Below, piece after piece: positions 56,489 through 64,000 of a DNA stretch of 64,000 nt. Made by a program: the position numbers and the translations under genes. Source of the stretch: JASHPR01 sp963739645 (lineage in GTDB: Bacteria > Actinomycetota > Actinomycetes > Streptosporangiales > Streptosporangiaceae); NCBI GenBank assembly GCA_963739645.1, contig CAVUBM010000101.1, forward strand, positions 1 to 64,000. Reading direction: 5' to 3'. The notes beneath the pieces are model-generated. The model saw nothing but the letters and a program-made list of their open reading frames with translations, was not told where the DNA came from and searched no databases. Within the stretch, counting starts at the first letter, position 1, and the number at the start of each line of letters is the position of its first letter.

Positions 56489-56696
56489 GCATCTCCCTCC
56501 GGTTGGTCGCCGCTCGTGAAGCAGAATTGCCCGAGCGCGCGAGTCCCTCGTGTGCGGCGTGATCGCCGCGTAGTAACCGGCTACCCAGCGAAGCGGGTAT
56601 CTCGCCGGTCCCAACCGACAAATAGGTCACACTAAGAAAACATCCAAGGAACGCAGAGGGTTCCCTTTTACGGCCTATGCCGTCCTCTCGGCTGGT

Positions 56697-56768
56697 ATGC
56701 CTCAGCCGACGGGGGGGCCGTACCCACCGCCGGAGATGACCGAGGGCCCCGTGATGACGATCTGCTGA
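56697..56768 (+). CDS. Possible 23-residue peptide ending in Cys
   Basis: MPQPTGGPYPPPEMTEGPVM then TIC and stop. Pro-rich start, acidic middle, terminal Cys. No Shine-Dalgarno is visible and no homologue is known to me. Divergent from the kamA-like radical SAM gene (208 bases away). It could be a leader peptide, a modified-peptide precursor, or chance. Confidence 0.2.
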   Translation: MPQPTGGPYPPPEMTEGPVMTIC

Positions 56769-56782
56769 CATGATTCCCCCTC

Positions 56783-56971
56783 GTGCCGGAGCGAAGCAAG
56801 CTTCCGGCCGGCATTGCCGACTTGATTGCCCCCGACCGGTTCCGGCCACCGGCAGTGCCGGCGATAGACGGGATGTCCGACGGTGAGAAGCTTGGCCGCA
56901 TGCGGGACACCGTCCTGGAGCCGCGGCCCTCGTCGCGATCTCCGCTCCCAGCGCGATCGGCGGCGCGCTGA
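56783..56971 (+). CDS. Small hypothetical ORF upstream of plsX
   Basis: 62 codons from GTG 56783 (MPERSKLPAGIADLIAPDRF, then MSDGEKLGRMRDTVLEP). The first 50 residues look protein-like. The last 12 run into a frame where the other phase (GAAALVAISAPSAIGGALSA) is open and continues in frame into plsX. A one-base shift near 56926 would fuse the two into a 90-residue N-terminal extension of PlsX. Confidence 0.3.
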   Translation: MPERSKLPAGIADLIAPDRFRPPAVPAIDGMSDGEKLGRMRDTVLEPRPSSRSPLPARSAAR

Positions 56972-57060
56972 GCGCCGACGGGGGGCGCCCCGCCGCGGCC
57001 GACGGCACCCCGGGTGAGGAGCCGCCGCCCCAGCCTGGCCGGCCACGAGGGCCCATCGCC

Positions 57061-58074
57061 GTGGACGCCATGGGCGGTGATCACGCGCCCGCCGAAATCG
57101 TCGCGGGCGCGGTCATCGCGGCCCGTAGCGGCATACCGGTGCTGCTGACCGGCCGCCCGGGGCAATTGCGGCCGCTGCTGGCCAAGCACGGGGCGATGGC
57201 CGACATCCGGATCGTGCCGGCCGAGGACTCGATCGCCATGGATGAGGGCGCGCTCGCCAGCTGGCGCCGCCCCCGGTCCAGCATCGCCGTAGCCTGCCAG
57301 CTGGTCCGGCGAGGCCAGGCTGAGGCGGTCGTCTCGGCCGGCTCCACCGGCGGTGTGGTCTCCACGGCCAGGCTCCGGCTGCGGCCGCTGCCCGGGGTGC
57401 AACGGCCGGCGCTGGCCGTGGTGCTCCCGACCCAGCCCGGGCCGACACTGCTCGTTGACGCCGGGGCGATCGCCGACCCCAAGCCCGAGATGCTGGTCCA
57501 GTTCGCGCAGCTCGGGGTGGCCTACGCGCAGACGGCGTTCGGCATCACCGAGCCGCGGGTCGGCCTGCTCACGATCGGCGCCGAGCCGGGCAAGGGCAAC
57601 AAGCTGGCCAAACGGGCCTACGAGCTGCTCGAGTCCGACCCCCCGCACGGCGGGATGCCGATCAGTTTCTCCGGCAATATCGAAGGCACCGACCTGCTGA
57701 CGAGCAAGGTCGACGTGATCGTTACCGACGGATTCACGGGAAACGTGGCGCTGAAGACGCTCGAGGGCACCGCCGGATTCATCGGCCGGCTGCTGCGGGA
57801 GGCCCTGACCGGGTCCCGGACCGCCCGGATCGGGGCCATGCTGCAGCGGCGCGAGATGCGTGCGCTCGGCGAGCGCATGGACGCGGAGACCTACGGCGGA
57901 GCGGCCCTGCTCGGACTGGAGGGCACCGTGGTGATCGCGCACGGCGCGGCCACGGCCCGGAGCGCCGCCGCAGCCTGCGTGCTGGCCGCGGACCTGGCCA
58001 CCGGCCAGATCACGGAGAAGATCAAGGAACGGCTCGGCTCCCCTCGCGGCGGCCACTTCCTGCGGCGGCCGTGA
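57061..58074 (+). CDS. plsX: Phosphate acyltransferase
   Basis: At least 337 residues. Converts acyl-ACP to acyl-phosphate for phospholipid synthesis. VDAMGGDHAPAEIVAGAVIA at the N-terminus, VSAGSTGGVVSTARLRL, LLTIGAEPGKGNKLAKRAYE, FSGNIEGTDLLTSKVDVIVT with DGFTGNVALKTLEGTA, and AHGAATARSAAAACVLAA are hallmark blocks. GTG 57061 is the first start codon in frame, but it falls at the second conserved residue; homologues have about three residues (xRIA) before VDAMGGD. The real start is therefore probably upstream, perhaps through the small ORF at 56783. No rpmF neighbour. Confidence 0.88.
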   Translation: MDAMGGDHAPAEIVAGAVIAARSGIPVLLTGRPGQLRPLLAKHGAMADIRIVPAEDSIAMDEGALASWRRPRSSIAVACQLVRRGQAEAVVSAGSTGGVVSTARLRLRPLPGVQRPALAVVLPTQPGPTLLVDAGAIADPKPEMLVQFAQLGVAYAQTAFGITEPRVGLLTIGAEPGKGNKLAKRAYELLESDPPHGGMPISFSGNIEGTDLLTSKVDVIVTDGFTGNVALKTLEGTAGFIGRLLREALTGSRTARIGAMLQRREMRALGERMDAETYGGAALLGLEGTVVIAHGAATARSAAAACVLAADLATGQITEKIKERLGSPRGGHFLRRP

Positions 58075-58179
58075 CGCGGCGGCTCGCCCCGTGGCGCCCG
58101 CTGGGGATCGGCCGCTTCTCCCGCAGCCGGCCGGAAAATGCGGACGGCAGCCCGATGCCGGGCCGATAGGCTTGACCTC

Positions 58180-59910
58180 ATGACCGATCCGCAGGAGGCG
58201 CTGGCCCGGCTGGTGAGCGGCGCGCTCGTCGCCGCATTTGGCCCGGAGTTCGCTGACGCCGATCCTGCGATCCGGCCCTCCCAGTTCGCCGACTACCAGG
58301 CGAACGTGGCGCTGCCGCTGGCCAAGCGGCTAGGCCGGCCACCGCGCGAGGTCGCCGCCGAACTGGCCAGCCACCTCGGCGGCAGCGAGATGATCGAGCC
58401 GCCCGATGTGAGCGGGCCTGGCTTTATCAACCTCACGCTGCGGGACGGCTGGATCGCGGCCGAGGCTACCGGCCAGCTCGCTGACCCGCGCCTGGGCGTG
58501 CGCCCGGCGGAGATGAGCCAGACGGTCGTGGTCGACTACTCCGCGCCGAACGTGGCCAAGGAAATGCACGTCGGGCATTTGCGCACCACGGTCGTGGGCG
58601 ACTCCATCGTGCGGGTCCTCGAGTACCTCGGCCACAACGTGATACGGGCCAACCACATCGGTGACTGGGGCACTCAGTTCGGCATGCTGCTCGAGCACCT
58701 CCTCGACGTGGGTGAGGAGGCCACGTACCAGCAGCTGGCCGCGGGCGAGATCAACGCCTTCTACCAGGCGGCCAAGGTCAAGTTCGACACCGACCCGGCC
58801 TTCGCCGAGCGGTCGCGCCGCCGGGTCGTCGCCCTGCAGGCCGGCGACGCCGAGACGATGCGCCTGTGGCAGATGCTGGTCAACGACACCAAGCAGTACT
58901 ACAACGCGATCTACGCCAAGCTCGGCGTGACGCTCACCGACGCGGACCTGGACCCGGAGAGCTTCTACAACCCGGTGCTGGCCAGCGTCTGCGATGAGCT
59001 CCAGGCCCAGGGCGTGGCGGTGATCAGCGACGGCGCGCTGTGCGCGTTCCCGCCCGGATTCACCGGCCGGGACGGCTCGCCGCTGCCGCTGATCTTGCGC
59101 AAGTCCGACGGCGGGTACGGGTACGCCACCACCGACATGGCCGCGATCCGGTACCGGATCCGTGACCTGCACGCGAACCGCATCATCTACGTGGTCGGGT
59201 CCGAGCAGGCCCAGCACTTCGCGATGGTGCTGGCGGTCGCGCGCCAGGCCGGCTGGCTGACCGACGAGGTCCGCGCCGAGCATGCCGCGATCGGCATGGT
59301 CACCGGCGCCGACCGGAAGCGGTTCCGGACCAGGTCAGGTGGCGCGGTGAAGCTCACCGACCTGATGGACGAGGCGGTGGACCGGGCCGAGGAAGTCATC
59401 AAGGACCGGTACGACGACCCCGAGGTGCGGGCCCAGATCGCCGAGGCGGTTGGCATCGGCGCACTGAAGTACGCCGACCTGTCGGTCGACCGTGGGTCCA
59501 GCTACATGCTCGACTTCGACCGGATGCTCGCGCTGTCCGGTAACACCGGCCCGTACCTGCAGTACGCGACCGCGCGGATCCGCTCCATCTTCCGCCGGGC
59601 CGGGATCGAGCCGGACGCCGCGGCCGGGCCCATCCAGCTCACCGAGGACGCCGAGCGGGCCCTCGCGCTGCGGCTGCTCGGCTTCGGCGCCGCGGTGCAG
59701 CAGGAGGCGGACGGGGCCGAGCCGCATAAGCTCGCGGCCTACCTGTTCGAGACGGCCAGCGCCTTCACCACCTTCTACGAGCAGTGCCCGGTGCTGCAGG
59801 CCGAGGACGACTCCACCCGCCGCAGCAGGCTGGCGCTGTCCGCGCTGACCCTGCGGGTCCTGCTCACCGGGCTCGGTCTGCTCGGCATCCCGGTGCCGGA
59901 GCGCATGTAG
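58180..59910 (+). CDS. argS: Arginyl-tRNA synthetase
   Basis: 576 residues from ATG 58180 (MTDPQEALARLVSGALVAAF). N-terminal ArgRS-specific domain (IRPSQFADYQANVALPLAKR), then VVVDYSAPNVAKEMHVGHLR (HIGH-type box), TTVVGDSIVRVLEYLGHNVI, RANHIGDWGTQFGMLLEHL, YGYATTDMAAIRYRIRDLHA and AIGMVTGADRKRFRTRSGGA in place of a KMSKS loop. DALR anticodon domain at the end (YLQYATARIRSIFRRAGIEP; LLGIPVPERM). Intact. 105 bases after plsX, same strand. Confidence 0.96.
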   Translation: MTDPQEALARLVSGALVAAFGPEFADADPAIRPSQFADYQANVALPLAKRLGRPPREVAAELASHLGGSEMIEPPDVSGPGFINLTLRDGWIAAEATGQLADPRLGVRPAEMSQTVVVDYSAPNVAKEMHVGHLRTTVVGDSIVRVLEYLGHNVIRANHIGDWGTQFGMLLEHLLDVGEEATYQQLAAGEINAFYQAAKVKFDTDPAFAERSRRRVVALQAGDAETMRLWQMLVNDTKQYYNAIYAKLGVTLTDADLDPESFYNPVLASVCDELQAQGVAVISDGALCAFPPGFTGRDGSPLPLILRKSDGGYGYATTDMAAIRYRIRDLHANRIIYVVGSEQAQHFAMVLAVARQAGWLTDEVRAEHAAIGMVTGADRKRFRTRSGGAVKLTDLMDEAVDRAEEVIKDRYDDPEVRAQIAEAVGIGALKYADLSVDRGSSYMLDFDRMLALSGNTGPYLQYATARIRSIFRRAGIEPDAAAGPIQLTEDAERALALRLLGFGAAVQQEADGAEPHKLAAYLFETASAFTTFYEQCPVLQAEDDSTRRSRLALSALTLRVLLTGLGLLGIPVPERM

Positions 59911-59998
59911 CCGCTCTACGGCATTTTTCTGGGCGTTCCCAGGCTCCTCCCAGGATCCGCAGGCTGACATCCCAGGCCGTCCCGGCACGCTCGGCGGC

Positions 59999-60907
59999 AT
60001 GGACAACATGAATCAGCCGCGAGGCGGCGATCCGCAGGACTTCTTGCCGACCCAGGAACTGGGCCCGGCGGCGGCCCGGTCCGGACAGGGCGGGGGCCTG
60101 CCCGGACCGGGCGAGCACGGACACGCGGGACTCGGCGGAGCCCGGCGAAGCCGGGCCAGCCGCGACGGCCGGCCGGAGGTCGGCCATGAAGGGGGAAGGG
60201 GAGGCGGGCGGGGGCGCGCGGGGGGGTCTGGGGGGGTCGTCCCCCCGGGGCAAGCACAGCGGAGCCGCCGTGGTCTCTGGTGGGGCGCCGGGCTCGCTCT
60301 GGTCGCGCTGCTGGCCGGCGGCGGCGCGGTCGCGGTCGCCGCGCTCACGAGCAGCACGTCCGCGACGCCATCCGCGCCGACCGGGCAGGCCGCGGTGCTC
60401 AACACCATGCTCAGCTCGGCGTCCTCACCCGCGTCGGCGGCCACCACCGACAGCATCGCGGCCGGGACCACGGCCGCCGCGGCCCACCCCTGCCTGAGCC
60501 GCGCGGCCAAGCTCAGGGCGGCCGGGCACCGGATCGCGGCCAGGGACGCGCTGCGGCGCTGCCACCCGCTGCGACGGATCCGGGCGCTCGGCGGGATTCA
60601 CGGCCAGTTCACGTTCGAGACCAAGAACGGGCCGCGCACCGTTGCTTACCAGCGCGGCGTGATCGGGTCGGTCACCAGCACCGGTGTGGTCGTCCAGGCC
60701 AAGGACAACACCACCTGGACCTGGGAGCTGAAGAGCGACACGGTGGTGCGCGAGAACGGCAGCCGCGCCAGCACGAGCGCGCTGTCCGACGGCGAGCGCG
60801 TCTTCGTGGCCGGGCCCGTGGCCAGCGGGACCTACGACGCCAGGGTGATCGTGATCCGGCCCTCCAGCGGCAGTTCCGCATCCGGCGGCTCCGCATCCGG
60901 CTCATAG
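59999..60907 (+). CDS. Single-pass membrane protein with Gly-rich N-terminus and DUF5666-like outer domain
   Basis: 302 residues. Residues 1-90 are low-complexity and cytoplasmic (Gly, Arg, Pro), with a basic stretch before the helix LWWGAGLALVALLAGGGAVAVAAL (as two joined parts, about 92-115). A Ser/Thr/Ala linker and a small Cys-containing region (HPCLSRAAKLRAAGHRIAA, then ALRRCHPL) follow. A beta-rich segment near residues 215-290 is of the VIGSVTSTGVVVQAKDNTTW kind, with VVRENGSRASTSALSDGERV, similar to DUF5666/OB-like domains. Lies 113 bases before a two-component system on the same strand; such proteins often accompany TCS genes and may sense the envelope. Function unknown. Confidence 0.65.
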   Translation: MDNMNQPRGGDPQDFLPTQELGPAAARSGQGGGLPGPGEHGHAGLGGARRSRASRDGRPEVGHEGGRGGGRGRAGGSGGVVPPGQAQRSRRGLWWGAGLALVALLAGGGAVAVAALTSSTSATPSAPTGQAAVLNTMLSSASSPASAATTDSIAAGTTAAAAHPCLSRAAKLRAAGHRIAARDALRRCHPLRRIRALGGIHGQFTFETKNGPRTVAYQRGVIGSVTSTGVVVQAKDNTTWTWELKSDTVVRENGSRASTSALSDGERVFVAGPVASGTYDARVIVIRPSSGSSASGGSASGS

Positions 60908-61020
60908 CCGGCGCCAGCCGGTCTCGGGTACTGCCCAGCGTCATCCGGGGCATTCCAGCCCCGGATGACGCTGTGTGCACCACGGCGGCACCCGGCGCGC
61001 GAGAATGATCCCGATACCTC

Positions 61021-61758
61021 ATGGCTGACCACGACCAGATTCCCCAGGTGCTCGTCGTCGACGACGAGCCGAACATCCGCGAGCTTGTCGAGGTCGCGCT
61101 GAAGTTCCACGGATGCTCGGTGACCACCGCGGCCACCGGGCAGGAGGCCCTGCGGCAGGCGGACGCCAGCGCCCCCGACCTGATCGTCCTCGACGTGATG
61201 CTCCCTGACATGGACGGTTTCGAGGTCTGCCGCAGGCTCCGCGCGCTGGGCAACGAGGTACCGGTGATCTTCCTTACCGCCCGGGATACCTCCTCGGACA
61301 CCGTCACCGGCCTGGCCATCGGCGGGGATGACTACGTCACCAAGCCGTTCTCGGTCGAGGCTCTGGTGGCCAGGGTCCGCGCGGTGCTGCGCCGCGCGTC
61401 CCGGAGCACCCACGACGACCAGCCGGGCAGCGACGGGGCGGTCCTGCGCGCGGGGGACGTAGAGCTCGACGAGGCACGCTGGACCGTGCACAGGGCCGGG
61501 GTCCAGATCGAGCTGTCCCCCACCGAATTCCGGCTGCTCGCGTACCTGATGCGGCACCCGGGGCGGATGCTCACCCGGGCGCAGCTACTCGAGAACGTGT
61601 GGGGGTGGGACTATGCGGGCGGATCCCAGATCGTGGAGACCTACGTCAGCTACCTGCGCCGCAAGCTCGATCCGCTCGGCCCGCCCATGATCCACACCCA
61701 GCGGGGGGTGGGCTACAGCCTCCGGCCGCCGGAGCGGGGGCAGGCCGGGCCCGGGTGA
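61021..61758 (+). CDS. OmpR-family response regulator
   Basis: 245 residues. Receiver: VLVVDDEPNIRELVEVALKF (acidic pocket), LIVLDVMLPDMDGFEVCRRL (phospho-Asp in LDVMLP), VIFLTARDTSSDTVTGLAIG with GDDYVTKPF (Thr/Lys). Winged-helix DNA-binding domain: IELSPTEFRLLAYLMRHPGR, LTRAQLLENVWGWDY, ETYVSYLRRKLD and THQRGVGYSLR-type end. Resembles mycobacterial TrcR. The stop overlaps the kinase start (TGATG). Confidence 0.94.
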   Translation: MADHDQIPQVLVVDDEPNIRELVEVALKFHGCSVTTAATGQEALRQADASAPDLIVLDVMLPDMDGFEVCRRLRALGNEVPVIFLTARDTSSDTVTGLAIGGDDYVTKPFSVEALVARVRAVLRRASRSTHDDQPGSDGAVLRAGDVELDEARWTVHRAGVQIELSPTEFRLLAYLMRHPGRMLTRAQLLENVWGWDYAGGSQIVETYVSYLRRKLDPLGPPMIHTQRGVGYSLRPPERGQAGPG

Positions 61759-63274
61759 TGGCCGCGAGCAGGGGGGACGGCGGCGCGGGCGGGAGCGCGG
61801 TGCCGGTGACCAGCCGCCGCAGGCTGTCGCTGCGCGCGCGCATGCTGATCGTGCTGATCGCGGTCACCGCGATCTTCCTGCTGATCATGGGCGGGGTCAC
61901 CGCGATCGTCCTCAGCAACCGCCTGAGCGGAGAGTTCAACGCCGACCTGGTCGCCGCGGCCGCACGCAGCCCGCGGCAGCTCGCGGACAACCCCGGCGGC
62001 TTCATCGCCGAGGCCGTCTCCGCGCGGACCGGGCAGGTCGTGGTGCTCACGCCGGGCGCGAAGGCCAGCGCGCTCGCCGGGGTTCTGGGCCAGATGAACC
62101 TGGCCGGCTTCCGCAGCCGGTTCGGCCGGGGGACGGCGACCATCAACCTTCCCGGTAACCAGCGGCTTCGGGCGGTGGCCCGGGTGATCCTGGCGGCCCA
62201 GCTGGCCAGCGCCGGGCTCGCCGCGCCCGCTGCGGGCCGCTACGTCCTGGTCGTGGCGCATCCGGTCGACACCGTGACCGCTCAGGTGCGAGGGATCATC
62301 GTGGCCGAGCTGATCACGGGCGGGGCGCTGCTCGCGCTGCTCGCGATCGGCGGCGGGTGGCTGATCAGCCGCGGCCTGGAACCGCTGGACCAGATGGCCA
62401 GCACGGCCAACGAGATCACATCCCGGGGCGATCTCACCGCACGGGTGTCCGACGCGGACGACCGGACCGAGGTGGGCAGGCTCGGGTCGGCCATCAACAC
62501 CATGCTCGACCGGATCCAGCAGGCGTTTGGCGCGCGGCTGCGCTCGGAGCAGAAGGTGCGCCAGTTCGCCGCCGACGCTTCGCACGAGCTGCGCACCCCG
62601 CTGACCACGATCCGCGGCTACGCCGAGCTGTACCGGCAGGGCGCGCTCGGGCCCGACCAGCTGCCGAACGCCATGCGCCGGATCGAGCAGGAGGCCCAGC
62701 GGATGAGCACGCTCGTGGCTGAGCTGCTGGAGCTGGCCAGGCTGGACCGTACCTCCTCGCTCGACCTGACCGAGACCGACCTGGCCGGTGTGGTGCGCGA
62801 TGCGGTGGCCGACGCGGTGGCCGTCGAGCCGGAACGCCCGGTGCGGGCCGAGGCGCCGCCCCGGCTGGTCGCCGTGGTGGACGAGCCCCGGATCCGGCAG
62901 GTGCTGGCCAACCTGCTCGGCAACGTGCGCGCGCACACGCCGGTCACCACCGCGGTGGCAGTCCGCCTCGGCGAGCTGACCGGCAGGGGAGGGTGCTGCT
63001 CGAGGTCGCCGACGCCGGGCCCGGCATGTCGGCCGAGGACGCCGCCCGGGCCTTCGACCGGTTCCATCGCGCTGCGGAGTGGGCCAACGGCAGCGGCTGG
63101 GCCCCCCGCGGCGCCGGGCGCCCCGGCGAGCGCGGCGAAGGCAACGGCGGCGGCAGCGGGCTTGGGCTGTCGATCGTCCAGGCGATCGCCCGCGCTCACG
63201 GCGGGCAGGCCACGCTGGAGTCCTGGCCCGGAGGCGGCACCAGGATCCGCATCTGGCTGCCCCCCGAAGCCTGA
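61758..63274 (+). CDS. HAMP sensor histidine kinase (one frameshift)
   Basis: About 505 residues. Helix 1 MLIVLIAVTAIFLLIMGGVT, an extracytoplasmic sensor of about 140 residues, helix 2 IIVAELITGGALLALLAIGG, then HAMP (RGLEPLDQMASTANEITSRG). HisKA: RQFAADASHELRTPLTTIRG with phospho-His in SHELRTP. N box: RQVLANLLGNVRAHTPV. Frame shift near 62990; the next frame gives G1 DAGPGMSAEDAARAFDRFHR and G2 GSGLGLSIVQAIARAHGG. The N box has VRAHTP where NAxxHTP is usual. Pairs with the upstream regulator; the signal is unknown. Confidence 0.9.
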
Positions 63275-63390
63275 CCACCCGGGAGCACGGGCGTCCGCCG
63301 GAGCCGCCTGGCCCCGCCGGGACCTCGGGCTACGCGGGGCGCTGAAACGGCCTGAAACGAGGACCGGTTCTGGCTTGCGCCGGCGGCCGG

Positions 63391-64000
63391 CTACTCGGCC
63401 GGGTCGGCGGCCCGGGCCGTGTCGTCCGCTCCGGTGGTGGCGGCTTCGGGGCTGCCGCGCTGCTCCGGTACCGGGGCCCGTGCGGGCGGCGCGACCTCGC
63501 CGGGCGTCTGCGGTGTCGCGCCGGGCGTCTGCGGTGTGCGCGCCGGCGCGGTGACGCCCGAGCCGCGATCGTCGAAGGACACCTCGATGTGCTGCTCCTC
63601 GCGCCGCTGGTTCTGCAGGGCCTGCAGGGCCATGCTGGCCCGGTCGGCCTCGGTGAGCGGCGGCTGGACTATGGACCGCGGCCACATCCGCCGGGTCAGG
63701 ACCACATTGATCTCGGCGGCGTACACGGTTATCTGGACGGCCAGATTGATCCAGGCCAGCAGGCCGAGCACGGCACCGAAGATGTGGTAGGCCGAGGCGT
63801 TGCGCAGGAAGTGGTGCACCAGGTAGGTGCCGAGGACCTGCAGCACGGTCGCAGCCGATCCCGCCCGCTACCGCGCCGGGGAGCAGCTTGCGGGTCGGCA
63901 CGCCCTTCGGCGTCAGCACCCGGAACGCGGCCAGGTACATGCCCGAGTTAACGATCGCAGCGGCCAGTTCCGCGAGGACGACCAGAAGGAAGCCGCCGAA
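63391..64000 (-). CDS. YihY/BrkB-family membrane protein, C-terminal part (window edge, one frameshift)
   Basis: From the window end the frame reads FGGFLLVVLAELAAAIVNSG, MYLAAFRVLTPKGVPTRKLL and PGAVAGG. A shift near 63866 leads to VLQVLGTYLVHHFLRNASAY, HIFGAVLGLLAWINLAVQIT and VYAAEINVVLTRRMWPRS, the last helices of the YihY family. A cytoplasmic tail follows (IVQPPLTEADRASMALQALQ, then a Pro/Thr-rich region with repeated TPQTPG). The N-terminal half lies outside the window. Inner-membrane protein of unknown transport role. Confidence 0.85.

Larger units (their letters stand above)
56489..57060. other. Region between the kamA-like gene and plsX; small ORFs only
   Basis: 572 bases with no recognised gene. 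Contains a 23-codon ORF (56697) and a 62-codon ORF (56783), described separately, and an open frame leading into plsX that lacks a start codon. Confidence 0.5.

Noticed and set aside
56668..58056. 462-codon frame antisense to plsX
   Set aside because: Translation lacks any domain and mirrors the real gene.

Overview
The window is high-GC actinomycete DNA, probably a filamentous actinomycete of the Streptomycetales/Streptosporangiales type. The support is the strong G/C third-position bias, frequent GTG starts, a menaquinone-pathway MenG, the MEP-pathway IspE, a KFSSS-type MetG, an ECF sigma factor of the SigR type, a PMT-family protein mannosyltransferase, and the glmU-prs-rplY(ctc)-pth order next to tRNA-Gln. 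The rank below class is an inference.

Layout. 1-7.9 kb is a mobile-element island. An IS3-type orfB is split into two halves (1-260 and 3827-4030) by a 3.5-kb element with IS701-type ends. That element carries a decayed transposase, a methyltransferase fragment and an intact gene for a secreted beta-helix protein. A frameshifted methyltransferase, an IS1380-type transposase and an intact 978-bp IS5-type copy follow. 8-22 kb is a surface-polysaccharide region: a c-di-AMP riboswitch in front of a secreted glycosidase-like protein, a polyprenyl-phosphate sugar transferase, a nucleotide-sugar epimerase-like gene, and a translationally coupled set (cellulose-synthase-like GT2, GH26 lipoprotein, Pro/Ser-rich protein, multi-membrane GT). 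menG and an S9 peptidase lie inside this region.

22-30 kb holds sulfate activation (cysQ-cysD-cysN) and housekeeping genes (pth, rplY, prs, a C-terminally incomplete glmU, tRNA-Gln), with an HTH gene inserted between glmU and the tRNA. 30-40 kb holds a fatty-acid desaturase with a TetR regulator and a strong palindromic operator, two separate MarR/methyltransferase divergons, a Ser-every-third-residue repeat protein, an SGNH lipoprotein, an ABC-F protein, ispE and rsmA. 40-51 kb holds tatD-metG, rsmI, a protein mannosyltransferase, a SigR-like sigma factor without an adjacent anti-sigma gene, a second membrane GT, and a large GT2/CDP-glycerol glycerophosphotransferase gene. 51-64 kb holds an enoyl-CoA hydratase, an SDR, a DHA2 exporter, a KamA-type radical SAM enzyme, plsX, argS, a two-component system and the C-terminal part of a YihY/BrkB membrane protein.

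Single-base frameshifts interrupt many genes, including normally essential ones (glmU, pth), while other long genes (metG, argS, S9 peptidase, ABC-F) are intact. Indel errors in the assembly are therefore a likely cause for many of them. The IS remnants in the first 4 kb show true decay (substitutions and stops as well as indels).
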